A stretch of DNA of 64,000 nt, from NCBI RefSeq assembly GCF_007830125.1, contig NZ_VLLG01000004.1, forward strand, positions 608,326 through 672,325, read 5' to 3'. A program made the position numbers and the translations under genes. Positions 27,197 through 35,110 of this stretch are shown here, piece by piece; positions within the stretch are counted from its first letter, which is position 1; each line of letters starts with the position of its first letter. The notes under the pieces are model-generated. The model searched no databases. It was not told the DNA's origin and was given only the letters and a program-made list of their open reading frames with translations. Source of the stretch: Chitinophaga japonensis (lineage in GTDB: Bacteria; Bacteroidota; Bacteroidia; Chitinophagales; Chitinophagaceae).

Positions 27197-27522
27197 CCCC
27201 GCATGGCTGCTGCGGGGCCGGATCTCACTGCTCCGCAGCCAACCGCTCCGCCTCTCCGCCGCCACAGCCCGGTATCATACGGCGCGGCATCCGCTTTATC
27301 CGCTGGATAACGCCTGGAGCCATACTGGTGCTGCTGCCCAAATGCCCCATGTGCCTGGCAGCCTGGGTAGCGCTGGGCACCGGCATAGGACTATCCCTGC
27401 CGGCTGCACGTTTCCTGCGCATCCTGCTTATTGTGCTGTGCACCGCATCCCTGGCTTACCTCCTGCTGAAACGGGTATGGCCGCTGCGGAAAAAAATAGC
27501 GGCGTTCTTTACTGCACGCTGA
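27193..27522 (+). CDS. Small cysteine-containing membrane protein
   Basis: 109 residues from the ATG at 27193, which overlaps the DUF899 stop (ATGA). The N-terminal 45 residues are rich in Cys, Ser and Pro (PHGCCGAGSHC), followed by two hydrophobic segments: WITPGAILVLLPKCPMCLAAW and a longer one around FLRILLIVLCTASLAYLLL. The KCPMC motif is a CxxC-like pair at the membrane face. I do not recognise a named family. Overlap with a thioredoxin-fold gene and its own cysteines suggest a redox or metal-handling partner role, which is inference. Its 3' end overlaps the convergent YhcH gene by 14 bases. Confidence 0.6.
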   Translation: MTPHGCCGAGSHCSAANRSASPPPQPGIIRRGIRFIRWITPGAILVLLPKCPMCLAAWVALGTGIGLSLPAARFLRILLIVLCTASLAYLLLKRVWPLRKKIAAFFTAR

Positions 27523-27964
27523 TCTTGATCACCACTTTTTTCACCAGGGCAGGGGCGTCAATACGGATATTCGGCATGTGCAGGTCCGAAGGAAAGAAAA
27601 TGGCAAAATGATTTTGCTCCAGCCGGGAGAAGAAGGCCGGCTTCTCGGCAAACAGCATGTAATCGGCCTGCTCGTCGTAGGCCCTGGAGGGCGACTGCTG
27701 CTGCAGGATATCGTGCCCGATCAGCTCTTCGCCGTGCACGATGTACTGCACATCAATATATTTTTTGTGCGATTCCATTTGTTCCTGCGCCGCGTCTACG
27801 GTCTCGTATTCATTGATGATGGCAAAGATGTCGTCGCCGTCAATGGCATACTTCCCTTTTTCCAGCGCGGCCAGGTCAGTTTGTGCGAGGTATTCAAATG
27901 CTTTGATGAATTTAGGGCCGAGGCCGTAGTACAGACAGGCATTCTCTAAGATATCCAGTATCAT
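27509..27964 (-). CDS. YhcH/YjgK/YiaL (DUF386) family cupin-like protein
   Basis: 151 residues from ATG 27964 (MILDILENACLYYGLGPKF), the normal start and length for this family; an upstream extension to 27997 is implausible. Recognisable blocks are YEYLAQTDLAALEKGKYAIDGD, MESHKKYIDVQYIVHGEELIG and the C-terminal FFPSDLHMPNI. In E. coli relatives (NanQ) act in sialic acid anomer handling, but Bacteroidota carry several paralogues with no assigned sugar. It is a cytosolic, beta-rich, probably metal-binding protein. No sugar catabolic genes adjoin it, so its substrate is unknown. Confidence 0.88.
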   Translation of the reverse strand: MILDILENACLYYGLGPKFIKAFEYLAQTDLAALEKGKYAIDGDDIFAIINEYETVDAAQEQMESHKKYIDVQYIVHGEELIGHDILQQQSPSRAYDEQADYMLFAEKPAFFSRLEQNHFAIFFPSDLHMPNIRIDAPALVKKVVIKISVQ

Positions 27965-28017
27965 GGTAAATAAATGGTTCCGCAGAAAGATAATCAAGAA
28001 AACGTAAAACGTTTCCT

Positions 28018-28051
28018 AAAAAAAACGGGCCCACGGCGAAACGCGGGCCCG
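28018..28051 (-). terminator. Intrinsic terminator after the MauE-like gene
   Basis: CGGGCCC (28026-28032) pairs with GGGCCCG (28045-28051). On the minus strand the hairpin is followed by eight T (A run 28018-28025), a classic rho-independent terminator for the gene at 28114-28551. Confidence 0.8.
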
Positions 28052-28113
28052 GCCTTACGCTAAGCATTCATCGTCCACATATAAGCATATCGAATGTATA
28101 AGTAAAAATATCG

Positions 28114-28551
28114 TTACCTGGCAAGGTGCATCACCCGCTCCTCTTCCCGCATGATCAACTGCAGCAGGAACCCTGACAGCGCCACCAGCAGGAACACCAG
28201 GTTAAACTTAAGCTGGGCCGTCCAGGTGGTAAACCCCAATAATGTTTCACAGGTACAGGGCACTTGGTAAGCACCGTTCAGCAGGAAAATGATATAACCG
28301 GCAAACACGGCCATCAACAGCAATGCCAGCGATAGCCCCAGGAAGCGGGTGCGCGGCCACATCAGCAGCGTGGCCAGTATCAGCTCCGCTGTGGGCAGCC
28401 CCCGGGCAATTGGCCCCGCAAAGGGCGCCAGTAAAGGATAGCTGCGCAACTCTTCCAGGAAAACCCGGTGGTCCAGCAACTTGATCAGCCCTGCGTGGGT
28501 GAACAGGATCACCAGCAGTAACGTAATAACCGTGACAGCAACTTTTTTCAT
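28114..28551 (-). CDS. MauE/DoxX-like redox-associated membrane protein
   Basis: 145 residues, four hydrophobic segments: VAVTVITLLLVILFTHAGLI, a segment near 40-70, FLGLSLALLLMAVFAGYIIF, and a C-terminal segment near LKFNLVFLLVALSGFLLQL. The conserved PCTCETLLGFTTW box carries the cysteine pair typical of the MauE family (methylamine utilisation protein E and its Bacteroidota homologues), which handle disulphide chemistry in the membrane. No other mau genes are present, as usual in Bacteroidota where such proteins are coded alone. An imperfect palindrome 45 bases upstream could be part of its leader. Confidence 0.78.
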   Translation of the reverse strand: MKKVAVTVITLLLVILFTHAGLIKLLDHRVFLEELRSYPLLAPFAGPIARGLPTAELILATLLMWPRTRFLGLSLALLLMAVFAGYIIFLLNGAYQVPCTCETLLGFTTWTAQLKFNLVFLLVALSGFLLQLIMREEERVMHLAR

Positions 28552-28595
28552 ACGGTAAAGGAATTTAAGCTATAAAACTACCTGTTAAGGCAGCG

Positions 28596-28634
28596 AGGTG
28601 GCGGGAGCTGTTCCAGGGAACAGGCTCCTCACCT
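28596..28634. other. Imperfect palindrome in the 28552-28958 spacer
   Basis: AGGTGGCGGGAGC-TGTTCC (28596-28614) faces a nearly complementary arm (28617-28634), so RNA from either strand could fold into a long stem. It lies 45 bases before the MauE-like start and may be an operator, attenuator or RNA-stability element. The rest of this 407-base spacer shows no gene and no convincing promoter. Confidence 0.35.
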
Positions 28635-28913
28635 GCTGGCTAAAGTTGGCAATACTGGAATGAACACTCTTTTTAAAGAGCCCCGCCCTGTTAATTGATC
28701 ATGGAACTTACACGCTAATGGAATGATTCATGGAGGTAACGGGATCCGGACAGACCTTTTTTCGTGTACTCGGTTTATTTATGCAATGCCTTTCAGTTAT
28801 TTGAGTTGTTCTCTTGTTTTGTTATTGTCCCCTGATGATGATGTAAAGGTAGGATGGCCCGGATCGCAAATAAATGATGGCGGTAGGATAAAAGGATGAT
28901 TGTGGTCAGGATA

Positions 28914-28945
28914 CCCTGTCCCCCACCCGGCTCCGGGGGACAGGG
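28914..28945 (-). terminator. Hairpin downstream of the pectate lyase gene
   Basis: A perfect 11 bp GC-rich stem (28914-28924 with 28935-28945) with a 10-base loop lies 14 bases past the pectate lyase stop. It lacks a T tract, so it may act as an mRNA 3' stabiliser or a weak terminator. Confidence 0.5.
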
Positions 28946-28958
28946 CCTGTGATGTGGA

Positions 28959-29666
28959 TCAGTAGGTGCTTACCTGGGAAGCATTGGGCACCTGCCAGAG
29001 CTTGGAAACATTGGAAGTACTGATGTTGCGGTAGCGCACCCGCACGTTAACGCTCTCCGTGCGCACGATGTTGGTGCCGTTCCTGAAGGTACCGCCGTTA
29101 ATGGTGATCACATTGGTGGACTGGCTGCTGCCGTTGGTGCGCACCACCTTGCCGAAATTATCCACCTGGAAATTGTTCAGCGTAAGGTTGCCATTGGCAT
29201 TCACCTGCACCACCTTGTCGTAGGCCAGTTTGGCCACGCAGTTGGTGAGCGTTACGTTGCCCTGCGCCTTCATGGTCAGCGCGTCCTCGCCTACGTCCAG
29301 CCACTGTACATTTTCCAGGGTGGCGTTGCCGTAGGTATGCACGCCGTCGCAGCCCGGCGCGCCAATTTTTACATTACGCAGGGTAGCGCCGTTCTCCAGC
29401 CTGAATATGGGTTTCTGGCCTTCATCCTGGCTACCATCGCCCATACCGGACGCGATAATGGTGTTGCCGCCGCCGTCGTACACCTGGCCGGCAGGCACCA
29501 CGATGGTGCTGGTAATGGGAATGTTGGCGGCAGCCGAAGGGCCGTCAATAGCGAGGGAAGCGGCTGCAGGAGGCGCCGGCTGCGGGCTCACTGCTTGTTC
29601 CTGTTTACAGGCAGCCATCAGCAGGGTGGCTGCTATCATCATAGCAGAAAATTGAACTGTTTTCAT
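28959..29666 (-). CDS. Pectate lyase, PL3 family, lipoprotein
   Basis: 235 residues. A lipoprotein signal ends at L16-M-A-A-C20, followed by a short Pro/Ala linker. The catalytic domain fits polysaccharide lyase family 3: the small parallel beta-helix with FRLENGATLRNVKIGAPGCD, GVHTYGNATLENVQWLDVG and EDALTMKAQGNVTLTN repeats (the EDALT region holds calcium-binding acidic residues in the family). PL3 enzymes cleave polygalacturonate by calcium-dependent beta-elimination. The lipid anchor and absence of an export-sorting domain place it at the outer membrane. It stands alone, with no SusC/SusD pair or other pectin genes nearby. Length fits a single-domain PL3. Confidence 0.87.
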   Translation of the reverse strand: MKTVQFSAMMIAATLLMAACKQEQAVSPQPAPPAAASLAIDGPSAAANIPITSTIVVPAGQVYDGGGNTIIASGMGDGSQDEGQKPIFRLENGATLRNVKIGAPGCDGVHTYGNATLENVQWLDVGEDALTMKAQGNVTLTNCVAKLAYDKVVQVNANGNLTLNNFQVDNFGKVVRTNGSSQSTNVITINGGTFRNGTNIVRTESVNVRVRYRNISTSNVSKLWQVPNASQVSTY

Positions 29667-29827
29667 AACGGGTCAAATGATTTGGGTTACGGAATAAAGA
29701 ATAACAAAAAAGGGTGTGAATGCCGGGTTGATCTAATGGAATGGGCTAAAGGGCTTTCAATTCATCGTTCGGAAAGCAACGTTAAACCCTTACGGCTATA
29801 TTTCCAATACTCCGGAACAATTTATTT

Positions 29828-29855
29828 ACGCAATCGATCCCGGGAACGATCGCGT
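29828..29855. other. Near-palindrome downstream of the GT87 gene
   Basis: A 28-base sequence centred on CCCGGG is almost self-complementary and lies 30 bases past the GT87 stop. It may be a terminator stem for the minus-strand gene, but no T tract follows. The remaining 29667-29884 spacer holds nothing recognisable. Confidence 0.25.
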
Positions 29856-29884
29856 AACCAACACCCTGCAGGTTTTGCCGCCTG

Positions 29885-31078
29885 TCAGGCTTGTTTCAGC
29901 CGCAGGAACTGTTTGCCCAGCACCTGGTACACGATCACCAGCCACAGCACCAGGCAGGGGAATACCTTGAAGGCGTAGGGCACCACAATATTCCGCTTCA
30001 CCCAGGCGGTTACCAGGTCGGAATGGGAAAAGCTGCAGCCAATGAGCAGGAAAATAAAGAAGGCGTTATTCCATCTGGTGGGATACTGCAGCACGTACCA
30101 GATACAGGCTGCCGGGAAAGCAATGATATACGTGGGCGATTCCGAACTGGTGCTGAATATCACCGTAAACAGCAGCGTGGAGCACAGCAGGTACAATTGG
30201 TAATTACGGTTATCCTTCCATGCCAGCCGCAGGTAGTGCGACAGGAACAGGAAAACGGCGGGCACCAGCACCCACAGGTTATTCAGGTACCTGAGATGGA
30301 ACACCCGCTGGATAAAGCCCATCACGGAAATATTCTGCAGCACAATGCCCTGCTCAAACTGGTAGTTCTTCTGGTTCTTGGCTACCAGCGCCTGCCCCCA
30401 CTCCCGGTAGGTCTGTACAATATACTGCGGGGTGGAAAGCAGCATGGGCAATGCAAACAGCACGGCCGCCCAGAACAGCAGGCTGCCGATCAGCCGCCAG
30501 CGGTGATTGCTGAAAAAGAAAAAGGCCAGTCCCACCACTCCGTACAGCTTTGTCAGCGTAGCGATCACAATAAAAAAGGCCGCCCAGAAATCCTTCCCCT
30601 TCTGTATCAGCGCAAAGCTAAGGATGATACAGGCCGCTACGCTGGGATTGAACTGGAAATAACTGCTGGCCGACATCAGCTCATGGCTGGCGAATATCAG
30701 CACCAGGTTCTGCTGCAGCCGGCTAAGCGGCAACTGGCGGATGGCAAAATACAGGAAAGCCGCATTGGCGATCACCCACAGCATGGCCCCTGCAAAATCG
30801 GGCAGCAGGGCAAAGGGCGCAATGATCACGCTGAACACCGGCCCGTACATGTTCACGTCAAAATACTCCGGGTAAGCAATGTACAAAGGCTTCAACTGCC
30901 GCAGGTGCAGGTATACGTGCTTGAAAATAATATAGTTGTTGATGTTATGTTCGGCCATTTCCTTAACAGCCACTATGATGGACAGCCCAAACCATAGTAA
31001 CAGGGCCAGCCACTCCTTTTCACCCAGCCAGGTGAGGGTAAAACGTTTCTTCGGTAAAATGCCGGTGCTTTTTTCCAT
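29885..31078 (-). CDS. GT87/DUF2029 family membrane glycosyltransferase
   Basis: 397 residues, an integral membrane protein with about nine hydrophobic segments beginning at WLALLLWFGLSIIVAV. The first periplasmic loop has YIIFKHVYLHLRQLKPLYIA and YPEYFDVNMYGPVFSVIIAPF, the region that bears the catalytic acid in GT87/GT-C enzymes; the conserved KLYGVVGLAFFFF block follows near residue 195. GT87 members are polyprenyl-phosphate-mannose-dependent transferases in actinobacteria; in Bacteroidota their acceptors are unknown. It appears to be transcribed alone and faces the DinB gene divergently. Confidence 0.8.
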   Translation of the reverse strand: MEKSTGILPKKRFTLTWLGEKEWLALLLWFGLSIIVAVKEMAEHNINNYIIFKHVYLHLRQLKPLYIAYPEYFDVNMYGPVFSVIIAPFALLPDFAGAMLWVIANAAFLYFAIRQLPLSRLQQNLVLIFASHELMSASSYFQFNPSVAACIILSFALIQKGKDFWAAFFIVIATLTKLYGVVGLAFFFFSNHRWRLIGSLLFWAAVLFALPMLLSTPQYIVQTYREWGQALVAKNQKNYQFEQGIVLQNISVMGFIQRVFHLRYLNNLWVLVPAVFLFLSHYLRLAWKDNRNYQLYLLCSTLLFTVIFSTSSESPTYIIAFPAACIWYVLQYPTRWNNAFFIFLLIGCSFSHSDLVTAWVKRNIVVPYAFKVFPCLVLWLVIVYQVLGKQFLRLKQA

Positions 31079-31193
31079 GAGCCTTTAAAATAATGCGCTA
31101 AAATAGGGATGATCTGCAAAAAATTGCAATATATGTCGTACCCGCCCCCCCAGATTGTCGTTTCAGCACCTGTTCCAATCCTTTAATTGCCTG

Positions 31194-31201
31194 TAAGTTT
31201 G
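31194..31201 (+). promoter_or_regulatory. Candidate -7 element for the DinB-family gene
   Basis: TAAGTTTG matches TAnnTTTG and would start transcription near 31208, 28 bases before the ATG at 31236. No clear -33 partner was found. Confidence 0.4.
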
Positions 31202-31235
31202 CATTGTATTACCTGTCATCTAAAACCTGAATAAC

Positions 31236-31751
31236 ATGAACAAACAAACCTTCCTCCAGGAATTTGACCACACCTGCTCCACCCTGCTGGAGCTGCTCTC
31301 CTCCTTTTCCCAGGAACAACTGAACACCGTACCATTTGCCGGTAGCTGGACAGCCGGGCAGGTAGGCCGGCATTTGCAGAAAGGCTCCCCTGAAGAACTG
31401 CTGTATGGCCCGGTAAGGCCCACGGAAAGACAGCCGGATGAAAAGGTGGAAGAGCTCAAAATGATCTTCCTGGATTTCGAGACCCGGCTGCAGTCCCCCG
31501 ATTTTGTGCTGCCGGAAGATGTCACCTACCATAAGGAAGCCCTGGTAAGCGCGCTGCAGCATACCATTGCCCGCGTGCGCGCAGCGGTGGAGTCCCGGGA
31601 CATGTCCGCTACCTGCACCGGCTTTGCGCTGCCCACCATGGGCGAGCTGACCGGCGAGGAATGGGCCATCTTCTACCTGGTGCATATCCAGCGGCACATC
31701 CAGCAGTTGAAGCGCATCTATAAGGCCATCATGGGCAAAGTATACGCCTGA
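31236..31751 (+). CDS. DinB superfamily protein
   Basis: 171 residues, a four-helix bundle typical of DinB/YfiT-like proteins. Recognisable features are the N-terminal helix NKQTFLQEFDHTCSTLLELL, SWTAGQVGRHLQKG (the first metal-ligand histidine of the family), and the C-terminal EEWAIFYLVHIQRHIQQLKR supplying two more histidines (HIQRH). Members are probable metal-dependent thiol transferases or hydrolases, for example using bacillithiol in Firmicutes; the Bacteroidota substrate is unknown. Cytosolic. A short hairpin follows its stop. Confidence 0.88.
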   Translation: MNKQTFLQEFDHTCSTLLELLSSFSQEQLNTVPFAGSWTAGQVGRHLQKGSPEELLYGPVRPTERQPDEKVEELKMIFLDFETRLQSPDFVLPEDVTYHKEALVSALQHTIARVRAAVESRDMSATCTGFALPTMGELTGEEWAIFYLVHIQRHIQQLKRIYKAIMGKVYA

Positions 31752-31800
31752 TCTGCGACAATCTTCCACAATTTGTACAGCCCGGCGTGCATATCTACAC

Positions 31801-31827
31801 AGCCGGCATGCTAAGCCTGCCGGCTTT
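31801..31827 (+). terminator. Probable terminator after the DinB gene
   Basis: AGCCGGCA (31801-31808) pairs with TGCCGGCT (31818-31825), followed by TTT. It lies 50 bases past the DinB stop and before the Mla promoter. Confidence 0.5.
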
Positions 31828-31862
31828 CCCTGCTGGAATGCGGTTTGATCACAGAATATCTA

Positions 31863-31870
31863 TACATTTG
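31863..31870 (+). promoter_or_regulatory. Candidate promoter for the mlaE-mlaF-mlaD operon
   Basis: TACATTTG fits TAnnTTTG and lies about 24 bases before the ATG at 31894. A TTTG at 31844-31847 could be the -33 element, though its 15-base spacing is shorter than usual. Confidence 0.45.
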
Positions 31871-31893
31871 ATATTCATTCCAAAAACTCGCCG

Positions 31894-32685
31894 ATGGGAT
31901 CAGCCGAACAACCAGGAAAACCAGTTATTTCAAAAGGCGTCGACAGGTTTTTTAGTGATGTGCACGAGATATTCCGGTTTATCAGCCGTTTTTTCAAGGA
32001 AGTTTTTCTCCCGCCGTTTGAGCTCCGGGAATTTATCCGCCAGTGCTTTTATGTAGGCAATAAATCCCTGATGCTCATCAGCCTTACCGGCTTCATTACC
32101 GGCCTGGTGTTTACCAAGCAGTCCCGTCCCTCCCTGGCGGAGTTCGGGGCCACTTCCTGGCTGCCCTCCCTCATTTCCATTGCCATTATCCGGGCCCTGG
32201 CCCCCCTGGTGACGGCCCTGATCTGCGCCGGCAAGGTGGGCTCCAGCATCGGGGCGGAACTGGCCTCCATGAAAGTGACCGAGCAGATAGACGCCATGGA
32301 GGTATCCGCCATCAATCCTTTCAAATACCTGGTGGTGACCCGCATTATGGCCACTACCATATGCCTGCCCCTGCTGATGTGCTATACCGGTATCATCGGC
32401 CTGGCCGGCGCTTTCCTGGACGTGCACCTCAACGAGCAGACCAGCGTGCAGACCTTTATCCAGAACGCTTTTACCAATATTTCTTTCCTGGACCTGGGCG
32501 CTTCCCTGGTAAAAGCCCTGGTGTATGGCTTTACCATTGGCGTGGTGAGCTGCTACCAGGGCTTTCATGCCACCCAGGGCACGCAGGGCGTGGGCAAGGC
32601 GGCCAATGTGTCCGTGGTAATATCCATGTTCCTGATATTTATTGAAGAGGTGCTCATTGTTCAACTGGTAAATGCAATACGATGA
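31894..32685 (+). CDS. mlaE: MlaE-type ABC transporter permease
   Basis: 263 residues with five or so membrane helices and the MlaE family core: FVGNKSLMLISLTGFITGLV near residue 50, SLISIAIIRALAPLVTALI, KVGSSIGAELASMKVTEQID (the conserved cytoplasmic coupling element) and the C-terminal VISMFLIFIEEVLIVQLV. With MlaF and MlaD it forms the inner-membrane complex that moves phospholipid between the membranes to keep outer-membrane asymmetry. The stop overlaps the next ATG by four bases. The polar N-terminal 35 residues are longer than in E. coli MlaE, which is common in Bacteroidota. Confidence 0.93.
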   Translation: MGSAEQPGKPVISKGVDRFFSDVHEIFRFISRFFKEVFLPPFELREFIRQCFYVGNKSLMLISLTGFITGLVFTKQSRPSLAEFGATSWLPSLISIAIIRALAPLVTALICAGKVGSSIGAELASMKVTEQIDAMEVSAINPFKYLVVTRIMATTICLPLLMCYTGIIGLAGAFLDVHLNEQTSVQTFIQNAFTNISFLDLGASLVKALVYGFTIGVVSCYQGFHATQGTQGVGKAANVSVVISMFLIFIEEVLIVQLVNAIR

Positions 32686-33455
32686 AACCGTTCACACACG
32701 ATATCGACTGGCATGAGACTGTGATCCATATCCAGGACCTGTACAAGTCCTTCGGCGATAACCATGTGCTGCAGGGCGTGCACCTGGACCTGCACCGGGG
32801 CGAGAACATCGTGGTGCTGGGCCGCTCCGGCACCGGCAAGTCCGTGCTGATAAAGATCATTGCCGGACTGCTGAAGCCCGACAGCGGCACCGTGCGCGTG
32901 CTGGGACAGGATGTGGACCAACTGGATACTGCCGGCCTGCGCGACCTGCGCCTGAAGCTGGGCTTCTGCTTCCAGCATGGCGCGCTGTACGACAGTATGA
33001 CCGTATGCGAGAACCTGGCCTTCCCCCTGAAAAGGAACGAGCCGGGCATGACCCGGGCAGAGCGCGACCGGCGCATAGACCTTGTGCTGGAAGCCGTGGG
33101 CCTGGCGCATACCAAGAACCAGATGCCGGCGGAGCTGTCCGGCGGGCAGCGCAAGCGCATCGGCATCGCCCGCACGCTGATCCTGCGGCCGGAGATCATG
33201 CTGTATGATGAGCCTACCGCCGGCCTGGACCCGATCACCTGTACCGAGATCAACAACCTGATCAACGAGGTGCAGGGCCGGTTCAAGACCAGCTCCATCA
33301 TCATTACGCACGACCTGACCTGCGCCAAGGCCACGGGCGACAACATTGCCGTAATGAAGGAAGGCCGCTTTATACGGCAGGGCAATTTCAATGAAGTATT
33401 CAGTGACGGGGATGAGCTGATCCGGGAGTTTTATGATTATAACTTTATTCAATAA
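32682..33455 (+). CDS. mlaF: MlaF-type ABC transporter ATP-binding protein
   Basis: 257 residues. Walker A GRSGTGKS (about residues 46-53), Q-loop GFCFQHGALYDSMTV, ABC signature LSGGQRKR, Walker B ILRPEIMLYDEP followed by TAGLDPIT, and the switch histidine in IIITHDLTCA. The AGLDPIT and HGALYDSM wording is characteristic of the Mla/Ttg2A subfamily rather than other ABC ATPases. It powers lipid transport by the MlaE permease, whose gene overlaps it by ATGA; the MCE gene starts three bases after its stop. No MlaB (STAS) gene is seen, as is usual for Bacteroidota. Confidence 0.94.
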   Translation: MKPFTHDIDWHETVIHIQDLYKSFGDNHVLQGVHLDLHRGENIVVLGRSGTGKSVLIKIIAGLLKPDSGTVRVLGQDVDQLDTAGLRDLRLKLGFCFQHGALYDSMTVCENLAFPLKRNEPGMTRAERDRRIDLVLEAVGLAHTKNQMPAELSGGQRKRIGIARTLILRPEIMLYDEPTAGLDPITCTEINNLINEVQGRFKTSSIIITHDLTCAKATGDNIAVMKEGRFIRQGNFNEVFSDGDELIREFYDYNFIQ

Positions 33456-33458
33456 GCT

Positions 33459-34454
33459 ATGGAAAGTACAACTACAAGAAGGTCCGTTACGGTAGGCATA
33501 TTCATTTTCCTGGGGTTGATCATTTTTGCCGTGGCCGTGCTGGTGCTGGGCGGACAGAAGAAAGCTTTTATGCAGGCGGTAGAGGTGAAGACCATCTTCC
33601 GGGATGTGGGAGGCCTCTCCAAAGGCAACAATGTATGGTATGCCGGCGTAAAAGTGGGCACCATCAAGAGTATCCGTTTCCTGGACCACCGCAAGATAGA
33701 AGTGGAGATGCATATCGATAAGTCCTACCGCCGCTTCATACACAAGGACGTGCGCGCACGCGTAAGCTCCGACGGGCTGGTGGGCAACAAGATCATTTCC
33801 CTGGGCGGCGGCACCGACCAGGCGGCGCCCATCGAGGACGGCGACGTGCTGGCCGCAGAGATCAGCATCAGCAGCGACGAGATCATGAATACGCTGCAGG
33901 TGAACAACAAGAACCTGGTGGACATTACCGCCAACCTGAAAGATATTACCGCCAACATCCGCGAGGGACAGGGCACCCTGGGCAAGCTGCTTACCGATAC
34001 CGCCGTGTATGATCAACTGGCCGGCACCCTGGCCAACTTACAGCGCAGCGCCGCCAATGCGCAGCGCCTCACCAACAGCCTGGCCGGTTACACCGCACGG
34101 CTGCGCACGGAGGGCACCCTGGCCAATGAACTGGTGACAGATACCCTTGTTTTCAGTAAGCTGCGCAGCACGGCCACAGGCCTGGAGGAAGCCATGGAGC
34201 GCGCCAATGAGGCCGTAGGCAGCCTGCAGGAAGCCAGCGCCGGCATTAACCGGCAGTTGAACAGCAGCCAGTCCGCCGCCGGCGTGATCCTCCATGATAC
34301 CGCTACCGCCCGCAACCTGAAGGCCACTATCCAAAACCTGGAAAGCAGCACCTACAAGCTGGATCAGAACATGGAAGCCCTCAAGCATAACTTTTTATTC
34401 CGTGGCTACTTCCGCCGCCTGGAGAAACAGCAGCGCAAGGAGCAGGAGCAGTAA
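33459..34454 (+). CDS. mlaD: MlaD family (MCE domain) lipid-transport protein
   Basis: 331 residues. One N-terminal membrane helix (about 11-31, VGIFIFLGLIIFAVAVLVLG) anchors the protein; the MCE domain follows (about 40-115) with FRDVGGLSKGNNVWYAGVKVG, the family motif. The rest (about 145-310) is rich in alanine, asparagine and heptad-like helices that should form a long alpha-helical stalk or tunnel across the periplasm, longer than in E. coli MlaD (183 residues) and as usual for Bacteroidota. It completes the minimal MlaE-F-D operon; no soluble MlaC-like gene is present. Confidence 0.92.
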   Translation: MESTTTRRSVTVGIFIFLGLIIFAVAVLVLGGQKKAFMQAVEVKTIFRDVGGLSKGNNVWYAGVKVGTIKSIRFLDHRKIEVEMHIDKSYRRFIHKDVRARVSSDGLVGNKIISLGGGTDQAAPIEDGDVLAAEISISSDEIMNTLQVNNKNLVDITANLKDITANIREGQGTLGKLLTDTAVYDQLAGTLANLQRSAANAQRLTNSLAGYTARLRTEGTLANELVTDTLVFSKLRSTATGLEEAMERANEAVGSLQEASAGINRQLNSSQSAAGVILHDTATARNLKATIQNLESSTYKLDQNMEALKHNFLFRGYFRRLEKQQRKEQEQ

Positions 34455-34459
34455 CGCCG

Positions 34460-35080
34460 CTACTTCTTGTTCTTGCTGATAACGCTGATATGTCCGTTCG
34501 TCTCCATATAGGCCTCCTTCACCTCCGCCAGGGAGCTGACGCCCTGCTCGCGCAGCAGGCTCTTTAATTCCTCCATGGTGATCAGCTCTTTCCGGAGATT
34601 AGCCCTCAGCACCTCCCCATTCCTGACCAGCGGCAAGGGCGCCGGGTGCACCAGCCGTTGGATGAACGGGAAGTAATAGCCCAGGAAATCAAGGAAATGG
34701 CTCCAGAGAATGATCACCGCTACCAGCAGGATACCGTCTGTGATGGAATGATACTCCCCGGCCATGCTGTTTTGTGCGGCATCCGCCAGCAGCACCACTA
34801 CCAGCAGGTCGCTCATGGCCAGCGAGCCGGCCTCCCTTTTCAGCACCAGGCGCAGCAGGAAAAAGATGGCCAGGTAAGTAATGGAACCCCGGATGATGAT
34901 CTCCAGTAACGGCGTATCGGGTACAAACATTTTTTGGAAGTCAGGATAGGCAAAGGGTCCTTTGCCTGTGTCCGGGGTGGCTGCCAGCATGATGGGGGCC
35001 TTCTTTTCAACCGGCGTAAAACTGCGGGTGGCCAGGCTTATGGAAAGCAGCAGTGCAACAACGAGTATTTTGTTCAGCAT
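34460..35080 (-). CDS. DUF421 (YetF-like) membrane protein
   Basis: 206 residues from ATG 35080; the open frame reaches a TTG at 35107 but the ATG gives a clean hydrophobic start (MLNKILVVALLLSISL). After a linker, three hydrophobic segments follow (LEIIIRGSITYLAIFFLLRL; SDLLVVVLLADAAQNSMAG; ILLVAVIILWSHFLDFLGYY) and then the cytosolic DUF421 domain with LVRNGEVLRANLRKELITMEEL and LREQGVSSLAEVKEAYMETNG. The family is widespread and of unknown role. It lies 31 bases downstream of the exonuclease gene and ends six bases from the convergent MlaD gene. Confidence 0.87.
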   Translation of the reverse strand: MLNKILVVALLLSISLATRSFTPVEKKAPIMLAATPDTGKGPFAYPDFQKMFVPDTPLLEIIIRGSITYLAIFFLLRLVLKREAGSLAMSDLLVVVLLADAAQNSMAGEYHSITDGILLVAVIILWSHFLDFLGYYFPFIQRLVHPAPLPLVRNGEVLRANLRKELITMEELKSLLREQGVSSLAEVKEAYMETNGHISVISKNKK

Positions 35081-35110
35081 ATCCACTGTTTTCCAAAACC
35101 AGTTCAATTT

